Assembly (NCBI GenBank): GCA_051011415.1
Contig: JBPCTY010000002.1
Span: forward strand, 1-64,000
Reading direction: 5' to 3'
Source: SZUA-442 sp051011415
GTDB taxonomy: Bacteria; Actinomycetota; Acidimicrobiia; Spongiisociales; UBA5794
DNA length: 64,000 nucleotides
Positions 18,291 through 27,608 of this stretch are shown here, one piece after another. Positions within the stretch are counted from its first letter, which is position 1. The number at the start of each line of letters is the position of its first letter. The notes beneath the pieces are model-generated. The model ran no database searches and had not been told where the DNA came from. It saw only the letters and a list, made by a program, of their open reading frames with translations. Both the position numbers and the translations under genes were made by a program.

Positions 18291-19841
18291 CTACAGCGGA
18301 ATGTTCCCGTGCTTCTTCGGTGGCATGTTCTCGCGCTTGTTGCGGAGCATCTCGAGAGATCGGATGAGTCGTGGGCGGGTCTCTCTTGGTTCGATGACGT
18401 CGTCGACGAGACCGTGTTCGGCGGCGACGAACGGGTTGTTGAACTTCTCCTCGTAGTCCGCAACGAGCTCAGCTCGCGCTTCGTCTGCATCATCGGCCGC
18501 AGCGAGGTCCCTTCGGTGGATCACGTTCACTGCTCCCTGAGCGCCCATGACTGCAATCTCGGCTGAAGGCCAAGCGAACACGACGTCTGCACGAACTGCA
18601 CGCGAGTTCATCACGAGGTAGGCCCCGCCGTAGGCCTTCCGCGTAATGACCGTGATGCGGGGAACTGTTGCCTCCGAGTATGCGTACAGCAGCTTCGCCC
18701 CATGGCGGATGATGCCGTCGTGCTCTTGGCCGACCCCCGGAAGGAAGCCAGGCACATCGACCAGCGTGACGATTGGGATATTGAACGCATCACAGAACCT
18801 GACGAACCGCGCCGCCTTGACTGATGCGTCTATGTCAAGAGTGCCGGCCAGAACGGCTGGTTGGTTGGCGACCACACCAACTGTGTATCCGTCGAGACGG
18901 GACAGGCCGACCACAATGTTGCCGGCGTAGTGCTCGTGGACCTCGTAGAACTCGCCATCGTCGACGATCGACTCGATGACCTCAACCACGTCGTACGGCT
19001 GGTTTGCCGAGTCAGGAACAATCGTTGTGAGGTCTTCGTCCATCCGGTCTGGAGCATCCATCGGGGTGAAGAACGGTGGAACCTCCATGTTGTTGGAGGG
19101 AAGGAAGGAGATCATGTAGCGAATCTCGTCGAGTGCCTCGCGGTCGTCAGCGGCGACAAAGTGTGTGACCCCACTCTTGGATGAGTGTGCGTGCGCACCC
19201 CCAAGATCGTCCATCGTGACTTCTTCACCAGTGACGGTCTTGATGACGTCTGGTCCCGTGATGAACAGGTGACTGGTGCCCTCGACCTGATAGATGAAGT
19301 CGGTGAGGGCGGGGGAGTAGACGGCGCCGCCGGCACACGGACCCATAATCACTGAGATTTGCGGGATGACGCCGGAGGCTCGAACGTTGCGCTCGAAGAT
19401 TCGCCCGTAGCCATTCAGTCCAAGGACACCCTCCTGAATTCGGGCTCCACCCGAATCCTTGAGACCGATGATCGGTGTTCCCGTCTCCATCGCAAGATCC
19501 ATGACCTTGCAGATCTTGTTTGCAACGACCTCGCCGAGGCTTCCCCCGAACCGTGTGAAGTCCTCTGCAAAGACGAATACGTTTCGGCCGTCAACGGTGC
19601 CCCAGCCGGTGACAACGGCATCACCGTACGGACGCTTTTGATCGATACCGAAGTTCGTCTCGTGATGCTGGACGAAAGGATCTATCTCCTGGAAGCTTCC
19701 CTTGTCGAGAAGCAGCTCGATCCGCTCCCTTGCGGTGAGCTTTCCGGCATCGTGCTGGCGTTCAACGGCGCGCTGGTTGTCGGGTTGGCGCGACTTCTCT
19801 CGCAGGGCTCGAAGCCGCTCAATGTTTTCTTCAGTGCTCAC
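18291..19841 (-). CDS. pccB: Acyl-CoA carboxylase beta subunit (carboxyltransferase)
   Basis: 516 aa from the GTG at 19841, which has GGAGG five bases upstream; the longer open frame to 19916 has no support. The two crotonase-like halves show GGSLGEVVANKICKVMDLA, GLKDSGGARIQEGV, MGPCAGGAVYSPALTDF in the first, and VDVPGFLPGVGQEHDGIIRHGAKLLYAYSEA with the KAYGGAYLVMNS oxyanion region in the second. It transfers carboxyl from biotin to propionyl-CoA (or acetyl-CoA). It is divergent from birA, with the two starts about 55 bp apart. Confidence 0.94.
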   Translation of the reverse strand: MSTEENIERLRALREKSRQPDNQRAVERQHDAGKLTARERIELLLDKGSFQEIDPFVQHHETNFGIDQKRPYGDAVVTGWGTVDGRNVFVFAEDFTRFGGSLGEVVANKICKVMDLAMETGTPIIGLKDSGGARIQEGVLGLNGYGRIFERNVRASGVIPQISVIMGPCAGGAVYSPALTDFIYQVEGTSHLFITGPDVIKTVTGEEVTMDDLGGAHAHSSKSGVTHFVAADDREALDEIRYMISFLPSNNMEVPPFFTPMDAPDRMDEDLTTIVPDSANQPYDVVEVIESIVDDGEFYEVHEHYAGNIVVGLSRLDGYTVGVVANQPAVLAGTLDIDASVKAARFVRFCDAFNIPIVTLVDVPGFLPGVGQEHDGIIRHGAKLLYAYSEATVPRITVITRKAYGGAYLVMNSRAVRADVVFAWPSAEIAVMGAQGAVNVIHRRDLAAADDADEARAELVADYEEKFNNPFVAAEHGLVDDVIEPRETRPRLIRSLEMLRNKRENMPPKKHGNIPL

Positions 19842-19896
19842 TGATCCTCCCGGTAGGCTCGGCCGGGTTCGGAAGTACGACTCGCCGGAGCACCCG

Positions 19897-20586
19897 TTGG
19901 CTACACAATACGACATGATTTGTCTCGATCAGGTCGACTCGACCCAGGACGTCGCTCGCGCTCGTCTTGAGAGCTCCGACCGACCGGTGCTCGTCGTGGC
20001 CGACCGCCAGGTTGGCGGAAGGGGCAGGCAGGGCCGGGTCTGGGTGGAACCAGATCGTGGAATGTTCAGCTCCCTTGCATTCGCACCCGACTGGGAACCA
20101 GATACCTGGCCTCTGCTGCCCCTTTGCGTCGGCGTCGCCGTGAGAAGGGCTGTTGTTGCGTTCACACGCGAGGCGCTCGAACTCAAATGGCCAAACGACC
20201 TCCGGCTGCCTCATGGCAAAGCCGGTGGCGTGCTTGTCGAGTCATCCGACGGCGTCGTCACCGCGGGCTGTGGGCTGAACCTGTTCTGGGAGGAGCGCCC
20301 GGACTTCGCATCCGCGCTGTTCGATATGGACCCAGGGCCGCAGATGGCGCAGGATCTCGCCGCTGCCTGGGTCGTCGAAATGCTCGCGCTCGTCAAGGCT
20401 GGAGCCGACAGCTGGCCAGAGGCCGAATATCGCGACGCTTGCGTAACGCTCGGAGCGCACGTTGAGTGGGATGGCGGCTCAGGAACGGCCGTCGACCTCG
20501 GATCGACTGGTGCCCTGATCGTTGAAACGACCGATGGGCGTACAGAGATCGCCTCAGGTGATGTGCATCTGCGGAGCCACCGCTAG
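19897..20586 (+). CDS. birA: Biotin-[acetyl-CoA-carboxylase] ligase
   Basis: 229 aa from a TTG at 19897 that has GGAG six bases upstream; the ATG at 19915 has no ribosome binding site. The catalytic core is intact: DQVDSTQDVA, the biotinyl-5'-AMP loop GGRGRQGRVW, LKWPNDLRL and KAGGVLVES. There is no N-terminal helix-turn-helix, so it is a monofunctional ligase, not a repressor. It attaches biotin to the EAMKMEN lysine of the carboxylase alpha subunit. The divergent placement next to pccB fits this. Confidence 0.93.
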   Translation: MATQYDMICLDQVDSTQDVARARLESSDRPVLVVADRQVGGRGRQGRVWVEPDRGMFSSLAFAPDWEPDTWPLLPLCVGVAVRRAVVAFTREALELKWPNDLRLPHGKAGGVLVESSDGVVTAGCGLNLFWEERPDFASALFDMDPGPQMAQDLAAAWVVEMLALVKAGADSWPEAEYRDACVTLGAHVEWDGGSGTAVDLGSTGALIVETTDGRTEIASGDVHLRSHR

Positions 20587-20616
20587 CCTCCTGTCCGCAT
20601 TCAAGAGGAGCGGTGG

Positions 20617-21288
20617 ATGGCTGTACAAGCCGGCGAGGGCACAACCGACATCATTTACGGAACCACGTCGGTTCCTGCTGGCCCGCGTACGTTTGGCGGC
20701 TACCTCGCCAGACCAAATGGGCAAGGCGAGTGGCCGACCGTGCTCGTGTACGGCCCTGACCCCGTGCCGTCGTCCTCGATCAAGAATATTTGCCGGGTTA
20801 TCGCCCGTCATGGCATTGCTGCGCTTGCTCCTGATTTGGTTGGCGCCAAAGACGCCGACCTGTTGGTCTCCACTTCGATGAGTGCGTTCGTTCGCAACCA
20901 GGAAGGCGACTGGTCCAACGCCGAATACGGATTCGGAGTGCTCGCCTTCGAAGGTGGTGTGGTCCCAGCTTCCGACCTCGCTGCAGCCGATGGTCGAGTG
21001 CTCGCATTTGCCTCGGTCGGTTCAGCGCTGGATGGTTCCGTCGTTGAGTCTCTCGCCGCTGCCGCTATCTCCGGTCTCTATGTCGGAAGCCGGGCCGATG
21101 AGCCAAGCGACGCCGAAGGCTCGACTGCAGCGAGCGACCGGCTCCCGCAAACCACTTTTGCGGTGTACCCAGATGCCGAGACAGGCTTCTGGAATGACGA
21201 TGCTGACGGTTTTGAAGAGCGCCACTATGACGATGCAATCGACAGGGTTATCGGCTTCTTCGGCGAAACCCTGCCACCGCGAGTTTGA
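20617..21288 (+). CDS. Dienelactone hydrolase-like protein, catalytic residues apparently lost
   Basis: 223 aa, ATG preceded by AGAGGAGCGG. The overall pattern is that of the dienelactone hydrolase branch of alpha/beta hydrolases: FGGYLARPNGQGEWPTVLVYG, a strand IAALAPDLVG, a nucleophile-elbow region YGFGVLAFEGG and a C-terminal YPDAETGFWND followed by the paired HYDDAIDRVIGFF helix. In active enzymes the elbow reads G-F-C-x-G-G and the end P-x-A-x-H-x-F; here the Cys and the His are replaced. It may be a non-catalytic binding protein. It is likely cotranscribed with birA and galE. Confidence 0.7.
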   Translation: MAVQAGEGTTDIIYGTTSVPAGPRTFGGYLARPNGQGEWPTVLVYGPDPVPSSSIKNICRVIARHGIAALAPDLVGAKDADLLVSTSMSAFVRNQEGDWSNAEYGFGVLAFEGGVVPASDLAAADGRVLAFASVGSALDGSVVESLAAAAISGLYVGSRADEPSDAEGSTAASDRLPQTTFAVYPDAETGFWNDDADGFEERHYDDAIDRVIGFFGETLPPRV

Positions 21289-21290
21289 CC

Positions 21291-22232
21291 ATGAGCCGAG
21301 CAGTCGTCACCGGGGGTGCAGGGTTCATCGGGTCGAATCTCGTGGACCGGCTGGTCGATGAGGATGTCGAGGTGCTCGTGCTCGACAATCTCAGTTCCGG
21401 ATCACTCGGAAATCTGAAGGACGCCCGTGCACGTGGGAACGTCCAGATCCACCAGATCGACATCTCGGACAACGACGTGGTTGGTTTGGTGAGAGACTTC
21501 AGACCAGACAATGTCTTTCACATGGCAGCCCAGATCGACGTCCGGCGGTCGGTGACCGACCCCGCATTTGATGCCCGGATCAACATCGTCGGCACGATCA
21601 ACATGCTTGAAGCGGCTCGACACGCGGATGTGGAGCGGTTCGTGTTCTCCTCGTCGGGTGGAGCGACATTTGGGGACACGTTCAACATCCCAACTCCCGA
21701 GGATCAGAAGCGGCGACCGGAGTCTCCGTACGGGGTGTCGAAGTACGTCGTTGAGGAGTACTTCCGCTACTACCACGACACGTATGACCTGGACTTCATG
21801 TCCCTCGGGTTTGCAAACGTCTACGGACCAAGGCAGGACCCGCACGGCGAGGCTGGCGTCGTGGCGATATTCATCGGCGATCTGCTTGCCGGGCGAACAC
21901 CGACCATTTACGGAGACGGCGGTCAAACCAGGGACTTCGTTTTCGTCGAAGATGTCACCGATGCCATGGTCCGCGCATCGCGGATTGGCGGGTCGCGCTA
22001 TCTCAACATCGGCACGGGTGTCGAGACATCGGTTGCTCGGCTCTATGAGTACATCGTCGAGGCAACAGGGGCAGACATTGCCCCGACGTTGGCTGCAGCA
22101 CGCAAAGGCGAACAACTCCGCTCTTGTCTTGATGCGTCAGCTGCTCAGAAGCATCTTGGATGGGAGCCGTGGACACCAATCGAAGACGGCATCGGCCGCA
22201 CGGTCGAGTGGTGGAGATACACCGAGGCCTAG
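21291..22232 (+). CDS. galE: NAD-dependent sugar epimerase (UDP-glucose 4-epimerase-like)
   Basis: 313 aa from the ATG at 21291. It is an extended short-chain dehydrogenase: NAD motif GGAGFIGSNLVDRL, the VFHMAAQIDVRRSV segment, SSSGG (Ser), YGVSK (catalytic Tyr-x-x-x-Lys) and NVYGPRQDPHGEAGVV. It interconverts nucleotide sugars such as UDP-glucose and UDP-galactose, or their acidic or N-acetyl forms; the exact substrate is not readable. It is the likely precursor supplier for the glycosyltransferases further on. Its stop overlaps the convergent fpg-like gene by 4 bp. Confidence 0.87.
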   Translation: MSRAVVTGGAGFIGSNLVDRLVDEDVEVLVLDNLSSGSLGNLKDARARGNVQIHQIDISDNDVVGLVRDFRPDNVFHMAAQIDVRRSVTDPAFDARINIVGTINMLEAARHADVERFVFSSSGGATFGDTFNIPTPEDQKRRPESPYGVSKYVVEEYFRYYHDTYDLDFMSLGFANVYGPRQDPHGEAGVVAIFIGDLLAGRTPTIYGDGGQTRDFVFVEDVTDAMVRASRIGGSRYLNIGTGVETSVARLYEYIVEATGADIAPTLAAARKGEQLRSCLDASAAQKHLGWEPWTPIEDGIGRTVEWWRYTEA

Positions 22233-23107
22233 AGCTCGTCGAGGTGCCTTGGCCAATCGTCCTTGAGCAGACGCGACATTGATCGATCGGCAAGGATCTT
22301 TCCGTTGGTCTGACAGCCAGGGCAGTAGTTCGTTTCTCTCCCACCACTGACGATCTTCTGGATCGGTGCTCCGCACACGGGGCATTCCTCACCGAACTTC
22401 CCATGCACCGCCATATCTGGATGGAACGCCGTGACCTTGGTGGGGAATCCATCGCCGGTCTCTTCAATCCGTATACGAGTCCATTCCCCAAGTACCTGCT
22501 TGGTCACGATGAAGAGCTCAGCGATCTCCTCATCGGAGAGGTTGGTGTTCATCTGTGTTGGGCTGAGCTTCGCCACATGCAGTATCTCGTCGGCAAACGC
22601 ACCACCGATACCTGAGATGTTGCGCGCATCGGTCAGGGCTCGCTTCAGCGTGTGCCGCCCAGCGAGGAGTGCGTCCTTGAACTCTTCCGGCGTGGCATCG
22701 GCGACCTCGATCCCTCCAGGATCAACGTCAGCGAGGTCGTCGTGTCGAACGACGGAGAGAGACGCTCGGCGCTTGGTGCCAGCTTCCGTGAGAAGCAGCG
22801 ATCCGGTAGAGAAGTCGAATGCCGCCAGCCCACCGCGCTTTGGTACAGCTTTGGGTTCGTCGAGCCATCGGAACCGACCTGCCACCATGAGATGGATGAT
22901 GAGATGAAGATCATCATCCAAGTCGATCGACACCCTCTTGCCGATCCGGTGTAGCTGCGTTACAGCCTTCCCCTCAGCTGCTGTGACAGGGGGATCGAAT
23001 GTCTTGAGCAACGAAAAGGACGCAACGCGCACCTTTTCAAGAGTTGCGCCCACAATGCGAGGCCGAAGTGCATGAAGGTATGCCTCGATCTCGGGAAGCT
23101 CAGGCAC
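22229..23107 (-). CDS. Fpg/Nei-family DNA glycosylase
   Basis: 292 aa. The N-terminus MPELPEIEAYLHAL provides the catalytic Pro2-Glu3 of the Fpg/Nei family (bifunctional base excision and beta,delta-lyase). The helix-two-turn-helix region reads ARNISGIGGAFADEIL. The C-terminus is the zinc finger, with CPVC and CPGC. It removes oxidised bases such as 8-oxoguanine or pyrimidine lesions. The sequence is not close enough by eye to decide between fpg and nei, and the divergent ...GGRETNYCPGCQTNGK finger favours the wider family name. Confidence 0.88.
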   Translation of the reverse strand: MPELPEIEAYLHALRPRIVGATLEKVRVASFSLLKTFDPPVTAAEGKAVTQLHRIGKRVSIDLDDDLHLIIHLMVAGRFRWLDEPKAVPKRGGLAAFDFSTGSLLLTEAGTKRRASLSVVRHDDLADVDPGGIEVADATPEEFKDALLAGRHTLKRALTDARNISGIGGAFADEILHVAKLSPTQMNTNLSDEEIAELFIVTKQVLGEWTRIRIEETGDGFPTKVTAFHPDMAVHGKFGEECPVCGAPIQKIVSGGRETNYCPGCQTNGKILADRSMSRLLKDDWPRHLDEL

Positions 23108-23185
23108 GTTGCCAGCCTTCAGCTGCCTGGCCGTTCCGAGCGCGTATAGATTCGTACACCACTTCGCCGGAAGCGAGCCGGCCGA

Positions 23186-23884
23186 TCATCGAAACATGTC
23201 CTCTTCGGCAGGTCTCACGAGCTCGCTCGCTCGCCCCGTACCGGGAATGTTGAGGCCGCGCACCACAGCAGCCGGGATTCCTGTCGCCTTACCCATCACG
23301 AGGTCGGCCGCCGCTGCGATCTCGTCCACGATCGCAACCTCAGTCACGTTCAGTTCGTTTCCATGCGTATCGACCGTTCCACGGAGATCATCGATCGCTC
23401 TCACGCCGCTGAGGCCAATCGCGACGTCGACCAGCCCCCTCCGCCACGGGCGCCCGAACGTGTCGGTGATCACGACCCCGATGCGTGCTCCTGACAGACG
23501 CTCCATCAGCGTGCGCAGACGATGGGCCGAGCTGTCGGGGTCCTTTGGGAGGAGGATGGCGTATCCATCGGCCACGTTCGATCTGTCAACCGCAGCATTT
23601 GCGCAAATGAACCCGTGCTTTGTCTGCGTGATGACTAGATCGCCGCGTCGGCGCACGATCGTCGCTGCTTCACTTTCGACGAGCTGTCGATAGGAAGCTT
23701 CGTCGGCGATCTGCACAACCTGCCCCTCTTGCTTGGAGACAACCTTGTGGGTTACAACGACGACGTCTCCGTCTGCCAGCCGTTCGCCTGCCTCTGCAAT
23801 CGCTGCGTGGATAAGGCCTGCGAGATCGTCGCCGGCGTGAATCTCGCCGATTCCAGTGACAGGGAAGATGCGGATCTCACCCAT
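23186..23884 (-). CDS. cofE: Coenzyme F420:L-glutamate ligase
   Basis: 232 aa. It adds L-glutamates to F420-0, GTP-dependently, to make the polyglutamate tail of F420. Motifs: FPVTGIGEIHAGDDL at the N-terminus, DVVVVTHKVVSKQEG, and DTFGRPWRRGLVDVAIG in the core. It is a stand-alone CofE; actinobacterial FbiB usually has a C-terminal nitroreductase-like FMN domain of about 200 residues that is absent here. Its start overlaps the cofD stop by 8 bp, so the two are translated as a pair. Confidence 0.93.
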   Translation of the reverse strand: MGEIRIFPVTGIGEIHAGDDLAGLIHAAIAEAGERLADGDVVVVTHKVVSKQEGQVVQIADEASYRQLVESEAATIVRRRGDLVITQTKHGFICANAAVDRSNVADGYAILLPKDPDSSAHRLRTLMERLSGARIGVVITDTFGRPWRRGLVDVAIGLSGVRAIDDLRGTVDTHGNELNVTEVAIVDEIAAAADLVMGKATGIPAAVVRGLNIPGTGRASELVRPAEEDMFR

Positions 23885-24803
23885 GCGTCATCGTCTCCAG
23901 GACATGAGAGGCAAACGACCGGCCGCGCTCATCCGGTGTGAGACGCGTGTCGCACGGCTCAACCCGGATGTCGAACTCGGACCCGAGAGTTTGATCGCGT
24001 GCGTCGCCAGAATCGATGAAGAGCGTGTCCACATGGCGAGCGTACGCCTCGAGCACGCCTCTGGTGCCGGGTGGGAGTCCAAGTCCATGCATCACCTCCC
24101 TCGCTGGGCCCTTGAGTGCGGATCCGCCGAACAAAGGACTTACGGCTGCGGTGTTGGCATGCCGCACGACCGCTGCATCGATCTCATCGATGGCAAGGAT
24201 CGGCCAGATTGAGAGCGGTGGGTTTGAAGGGGCGATCAGCACCGTGTCTGCTTCCCCTATCGCATCGATCACACCCGGAGCTGGTTTGGCATCGACTGCA
24301 CCGTGATAGGCGATTGCTTGCACTGCATCGCTGTGCTGTCTGTCGACGAAGTATTCCTGGAACGGAAGCCATGAGGCGTCGGCAATCTCGACGAAGGTTC
24401 GCAGCAGGTCGTCGCTCGCCGGCAGAAGAGTGATGTCGTCGAGACCGAAGTTTGCCGCAAATCGTTTGGTGACTGCGCTCAATGGCTCGCCGTCCTGAAG
24501 CAGCAGTGTTCGTGCCATACACAGACCGAGGTCGAGGTCCCCGAGGGTGAACGAGGTGTCGATGCCCTGTTGGTCAAGGGAATCCATCACCGATGTGGTG
24601 TCGTTCTCTCTGCCCCAACCGTGCGGTCCGACGACATCGGCAAGCGTGTAGAGCACTGTGTCAGGGTCGGGAGACACATGAACGCCGTATCGTTCTGTAT
24701 CGTCACCCACATTCACGATGACCGTGAGCAGGCCAGGGTCGAGAACCGCCCGCAAGGCGCGGGCCATCCTCGCACCTCCAACTCCTCCGGCGAGCAACGT
24801 CAC
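23877..24803 (-). CDS. cofD: 2-phospho-L-lactate transferase (F420 biosynthesis)
   Basis: 308 aa from the GTG at 24803, giving VTLLAGGVGGARMARAL, the canonical FbiA/CofD N-terminus. The open frame reaches a GTG at 24848, directly next to the divergent glycosyltransferase ATG, but the extra 15 residues are atypical. Other motifs: VNVGDDTERYGVHVSPDPDTVLYTL and GWGRENDTTSVMD. It joins a phospholactyl (or enolpyruvyl, as in mycobacteria) unit from a GDP/GTP-activated donor to Fo. With cofE it shows that the organism makes F420; the other F420 genes lie elsewhere. Confidence 0.93.
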   Translation of the reverse strand: MTLLAGGVGGARMARALRAVLDPGLLTVIVNVGDDTERYGVHVSPDPDTVLYTLADVVGPHGWGRENDTTSVMDSLDQQGIDTSFTLGDLDLGLCMARTLLLQDGEPLSAVTKRFAANFGLDDITLLPASDDLLRTFVEIADASWLPFQEYFVDRQHSDAVQAIAYHGAVDAKPAPGVIDAIGEADTVLIAPSNPPLSIWPILAIDEIDAAVVRHANTAAVSPLFGGSALKGPAREVMHGLGLPPGTRGVLEAYARHVDTLFIDSGDARDQTLGSEFDIRVEPCDTRLTPDERGRSFASHVLETMTHG

Positions 24804-24848
24804 CCGGTGATTGCTGTATCGCGGATTCGAACCCAGAATGCACCTCAC

Positions 24849-27608
24849 ATGTCAATGACCCCTACCAGACATGCCACCGTCGCAACGATTGTCGTTGCTG
24901 ATGCTTCCGGCATTCTGGAAGACACAGTTGCAGCCGTAGGGCGGCAAGTGTACGAGGCCTCGGAACCCGCGATCGTCGGCGGCGAGGGCGATTCGGCTCG
25001 CACCCTTGCCGAAGCCGTGGAGGCGCTTGATCGTTCTATCCAATACGTCTGGGTTGTGCGTGAAGGTGCGGTTCCTCTTCCGGACGCCCTCTCGGCGCTG
25101 GTCGCAGATGCAGACCGGACGGGTGCTGGCATCGTTGGTTCAAAGATCGTCGGCACCGACCGCGTGCTCGAAAGCGTGGGATTGGTCACGGATGCATTCG
25201 ACGTTCCGTACACCGGGCTCGACGACTCGGAGCTGGATCAAGGGCAGTACGACGTCGTGCGTGACGTTGCGGCGGTTGCCGGAGTCTCGATGCTCGTCCG
25301 TAGGGATCTTCTCCATGGTCTTGGTGGTGTTGATGAGCGGCTTGCGCCTCTCGCAGCCTCAGTCGATCTGGCTCAGCGTGCAAGGCTGAAGGGCGCACGA
25401 ATTGTCGTTAGCCCTGCTTCAGAAGTCACCTACGACTGGCCGGATCCCGGTCGCAAACGTTGGCGTGAAGATGCATCCCGCATTCGTGGCTATACGAAGG
25501 TCTACGGATGGCTCACATTGTTGTGGGTCGTTCCGCTGGACTTCCTGATCGGGATCGTCGAAGCCATCGTGTCGCTCTTCTTCGGCAAGTGGCTTGTGAT
25601 CGACTTCTTCCGTGTCTGGGGCTGGAACATTGGTGTGTTCCCCTCGACGTACGGAGCCCGCCGCAAAGCGCGCGCAAAACGATCGGCGAGCGAAGCCGAG
25701 CTGTTCCGCTTCCAACGCAGGGGGAGCGTCAAGATCAGTGGGCTCGCGAGCCGCACGATGTCGTCAATGCGAAGACGGCTCCCTGGCGACGACACGCTCA
25801 CGGTCGAGTCGATCGGTCGAGACGTACGCCAACCGGCGTTCATCGTTGGCGCCCTTGCTGTGCTTTTCGTGTTGGTCTCGGCTCGCAGTATTTGGTCGGA
25901 CGGGCTGCCTGCGGTTGGCTACACCATGCCCTTCCCGTCGAACGGATGGGATGCGCTCGCCGGCTATGCCGGCGGATGGAACCCAGCCGGTCTTGGATCC
26001 GAGCTCGCATTGCGCCCACTTCTCGGGATCGCTGGAATCGCAAAGGTCGTGACGCTTCATTCGGGTCACCTTGCTGAGTATCTGCTCGGTGCCGGAGCCA
26101 TGTTGTTTGGAATCTGGGGTGTCATGCGGTTGCTCCGCACATGGTCGATCGGAGCCGCACCAGGTTTGCTGGCCGGCGTGGTCTTCGTTGCCGGGCCAAC
26201 GGCTCAGGGTCTTGCAGGGAATACGCACATCGGTACGCTGCTGGCGCTCGGCGCTCTGCCTTGGGCGATCAGGGCATGCGTTGCCCCGTTGCGCGAGGGC
26301 TTCAGGCCGGCAATCGGACGAGTCGCAGGCGTCGTTCTCTGGTTTGGATTGCTCGGCGCCCTTGCCCCGCTTCTTCTTCTTGTCCCGCTCCCAGCGATCT
26401 TCTTGCTCGCTCTTCTTCGGTTCAAGGATTCAGGGCTGTGGAAGGCAACCATTCTCGCGATGGTCGGGACAGCCGGCGGTGCGCTGCTGCTGAGCCCGTT
26501 CATCTGGGAACACTCCTTTGAGGCGATCGCAAGAGCCGGCTACGCCTATTGGTCGATTTCGCCCGTACTCGCTGTGGCTGGAGTGGTGATCGGTGCAGCA
26601 GCTGTCTTCGGGTCGGATCGGGTGCTTGGCCTGATTGCTGGCTGGGGTGCCGCACTTGCTGCGATTGGGTTCTTCGTTTCACGAGGTGGGTCATTTGGCT
26701 TTGGCACCGAGGCTGAATCAGCTGGACTCGCCGTAGCCGGCCTTGGACTGGCTGTCCTGATCGGCGTAACTGCCGAGTCGGTGACCAACCCGGAGCTTGC
26801 ATCGTGGAAGCGTGTGCTGACCGGAGTTGGCTCTGTCGCAGTGGTCTTCTTCCTGGTGTCGGCGATGGTGATCGTCCTTGGTGGAAGGCTCGGCCTCCCA
26901 GGGGATGTGTACGTTTCGACCCTGTCGTTCACGATGGCAAACGAAGGGGAGGCCGAGAGGTCCCGCGTGCTCATCGTGGGCCCCGAGCACCTGATGCCGG
27001 GCGACAGCAGAGATATTCAGGGTGGTGCGTACCGAGTCGTGAGCGCCCCAGCTCCAGACCTTGGCGAACCACGCCTCGCTCCACGAGGAGCTCTCGACGA
27101 TGCGCTGTATGTCCAGCTCGAAAGGGTGATCGCAGGCGAGACTCGCCGTGCGGGTGCGGAACTCGCGGCGTTCGGTGTTCGTTGGATCGTGGTGATGGGG
27201 GATAGCGAAGGCACGGACGGTGATCCAGCTTCTCTTGCCTGGCGTGATGTGTTTGCTGGACAACTGGATCTTCTGCCGCTCTCGGCCGGGGTGGAGAACG
27301 CAGTGTTCGTGACCGATATCGACCCCGTCGGACGTGCCCTGACGTCTACCGCAGCGTCTTGGCCCCGAGAGGGCTGGACATATGCGGGTCCACTTGAATT
27401 CGGGAAGCGTGTCTTCGTGGCAGAGAACCCAAGTCCGAACTTTGGGCCAGAGCCGTGGCAGGAAACGGCTTCGGCCAATGAGGTTTCCTCAGGGACCGGT
27501 GTTGTCACGTACTCCGCGGAGTCGGGTCCTCGCACGCAGACAATCGTTGTTGCGCTGTCTGTGATCCTGCTCGTGGCGCTCGTCTTCGTCGGTCGGAGGC
27601 GCACATGA
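24849..27608 (+). CDS. Giant membrane glycosyltransferase (GT2 domain plus polytopic membrane domain)
   Basis: 919 aa from the ATG at 24849. Residues 1-230 are a GT2-like domain: ATIVVADASGILEDTVAAV at the start, then AGIVGSKIVG, and GVSMLVRRDLLHGLGGVDERLAPLAASVDLAQRARLKG, a typical acceptor-side segment. About twelve hydrophobic segments follow (about 225-260, and 330-680). An outer domain of about 230 residues and a final membrane span with basic end VGRRRT close it. In other actinobacteria such a protein starts the GT2-DUF5719-DUF3499-phosphomannomutase series, as here. It probably builds or exports a cell-wall glycan. The next gene overlaps it by 4 bp. Confidence 0.85.
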   Translation: MSMTPTRHATVATIVVADASGILEDTVAAVGRQVYEASEPAIVGGEGDSARTLAEAVEALDRSIQYVWVVREGAVPLPDALSALVADADRTGAGIVGSKIVGTDRVLESVGLVTDAFDVPYTGLDDSELDQGQYDVVRDVAAVAGVSMLVRRDLLHGLGGVDERLAPLAASVDLAQRARLKGARIVVSPASEVTYDWPDPGRKRWREDASRIRGYTKVYGWLTLLWVVPLDFLIGIVEAIVSLFFGKWLVIDFFRVWGWNIGVFPSTYGARRKARAKRSASEAELFRFQRRGSVKISGLASRTMSSMRRRLPGDDTLTVESIGRDVRQPAFIVGALAVLFVLVSARSIWSDGLPAVGYTMPFPSNGWDALAGYAGGWNPAGLGSELALRPLLGIAGIAKVVTLHSGHLAEYLLGAGAMLFGIWGVMRLLRTWSIGAAPGLLAGVVFVAGPTAQGLAGNTHIGTLLALGALPWAIRACVAPLREGFRPAIGRVAGVVLWFGLLGALAPLLLLVPLPAIFLLALLRFKDSGLWKATILAMVGTAGGALLLSPFIWEHSFEAIARAGYAYWSISPVLAVAGVVIGAAAVFGSDRVLGLIAGWGAALAAIGFFVSRGGSFGFGTEAESAGLAVAGLGLAVLIGVTAESVTNPELASWKRVLTGVGSVAVVFFLVSAMVIVLGGRLGLPGDVYVSTLSFTMANEGEAERSRVLIVGPEHLMPGDSRDIQGGAYRVVSAPAPDLGEPRLAPRGALDDALYVQLERVIAGETRRAGAELAAFGVRWIVVMGDSEGTDGDPASLAWRDVFAGQLDLLPLSAGVENAVFVTDIDPVGRALTSTAASWPREGWTYAGPLEFGKRVFVAENPSPNFGPEPWQETASANEVSSGTGVVTYSAESGPRTQTIVVALSVILLVALVFVGRRRT

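Noticed and set aside
24823..24834. GGATTCGAACCC, which looks like a tRNA T-loop, within the start of cofD.
   Set aside because: No T stem, acceptor stem or anticodon arm can be formed around it.
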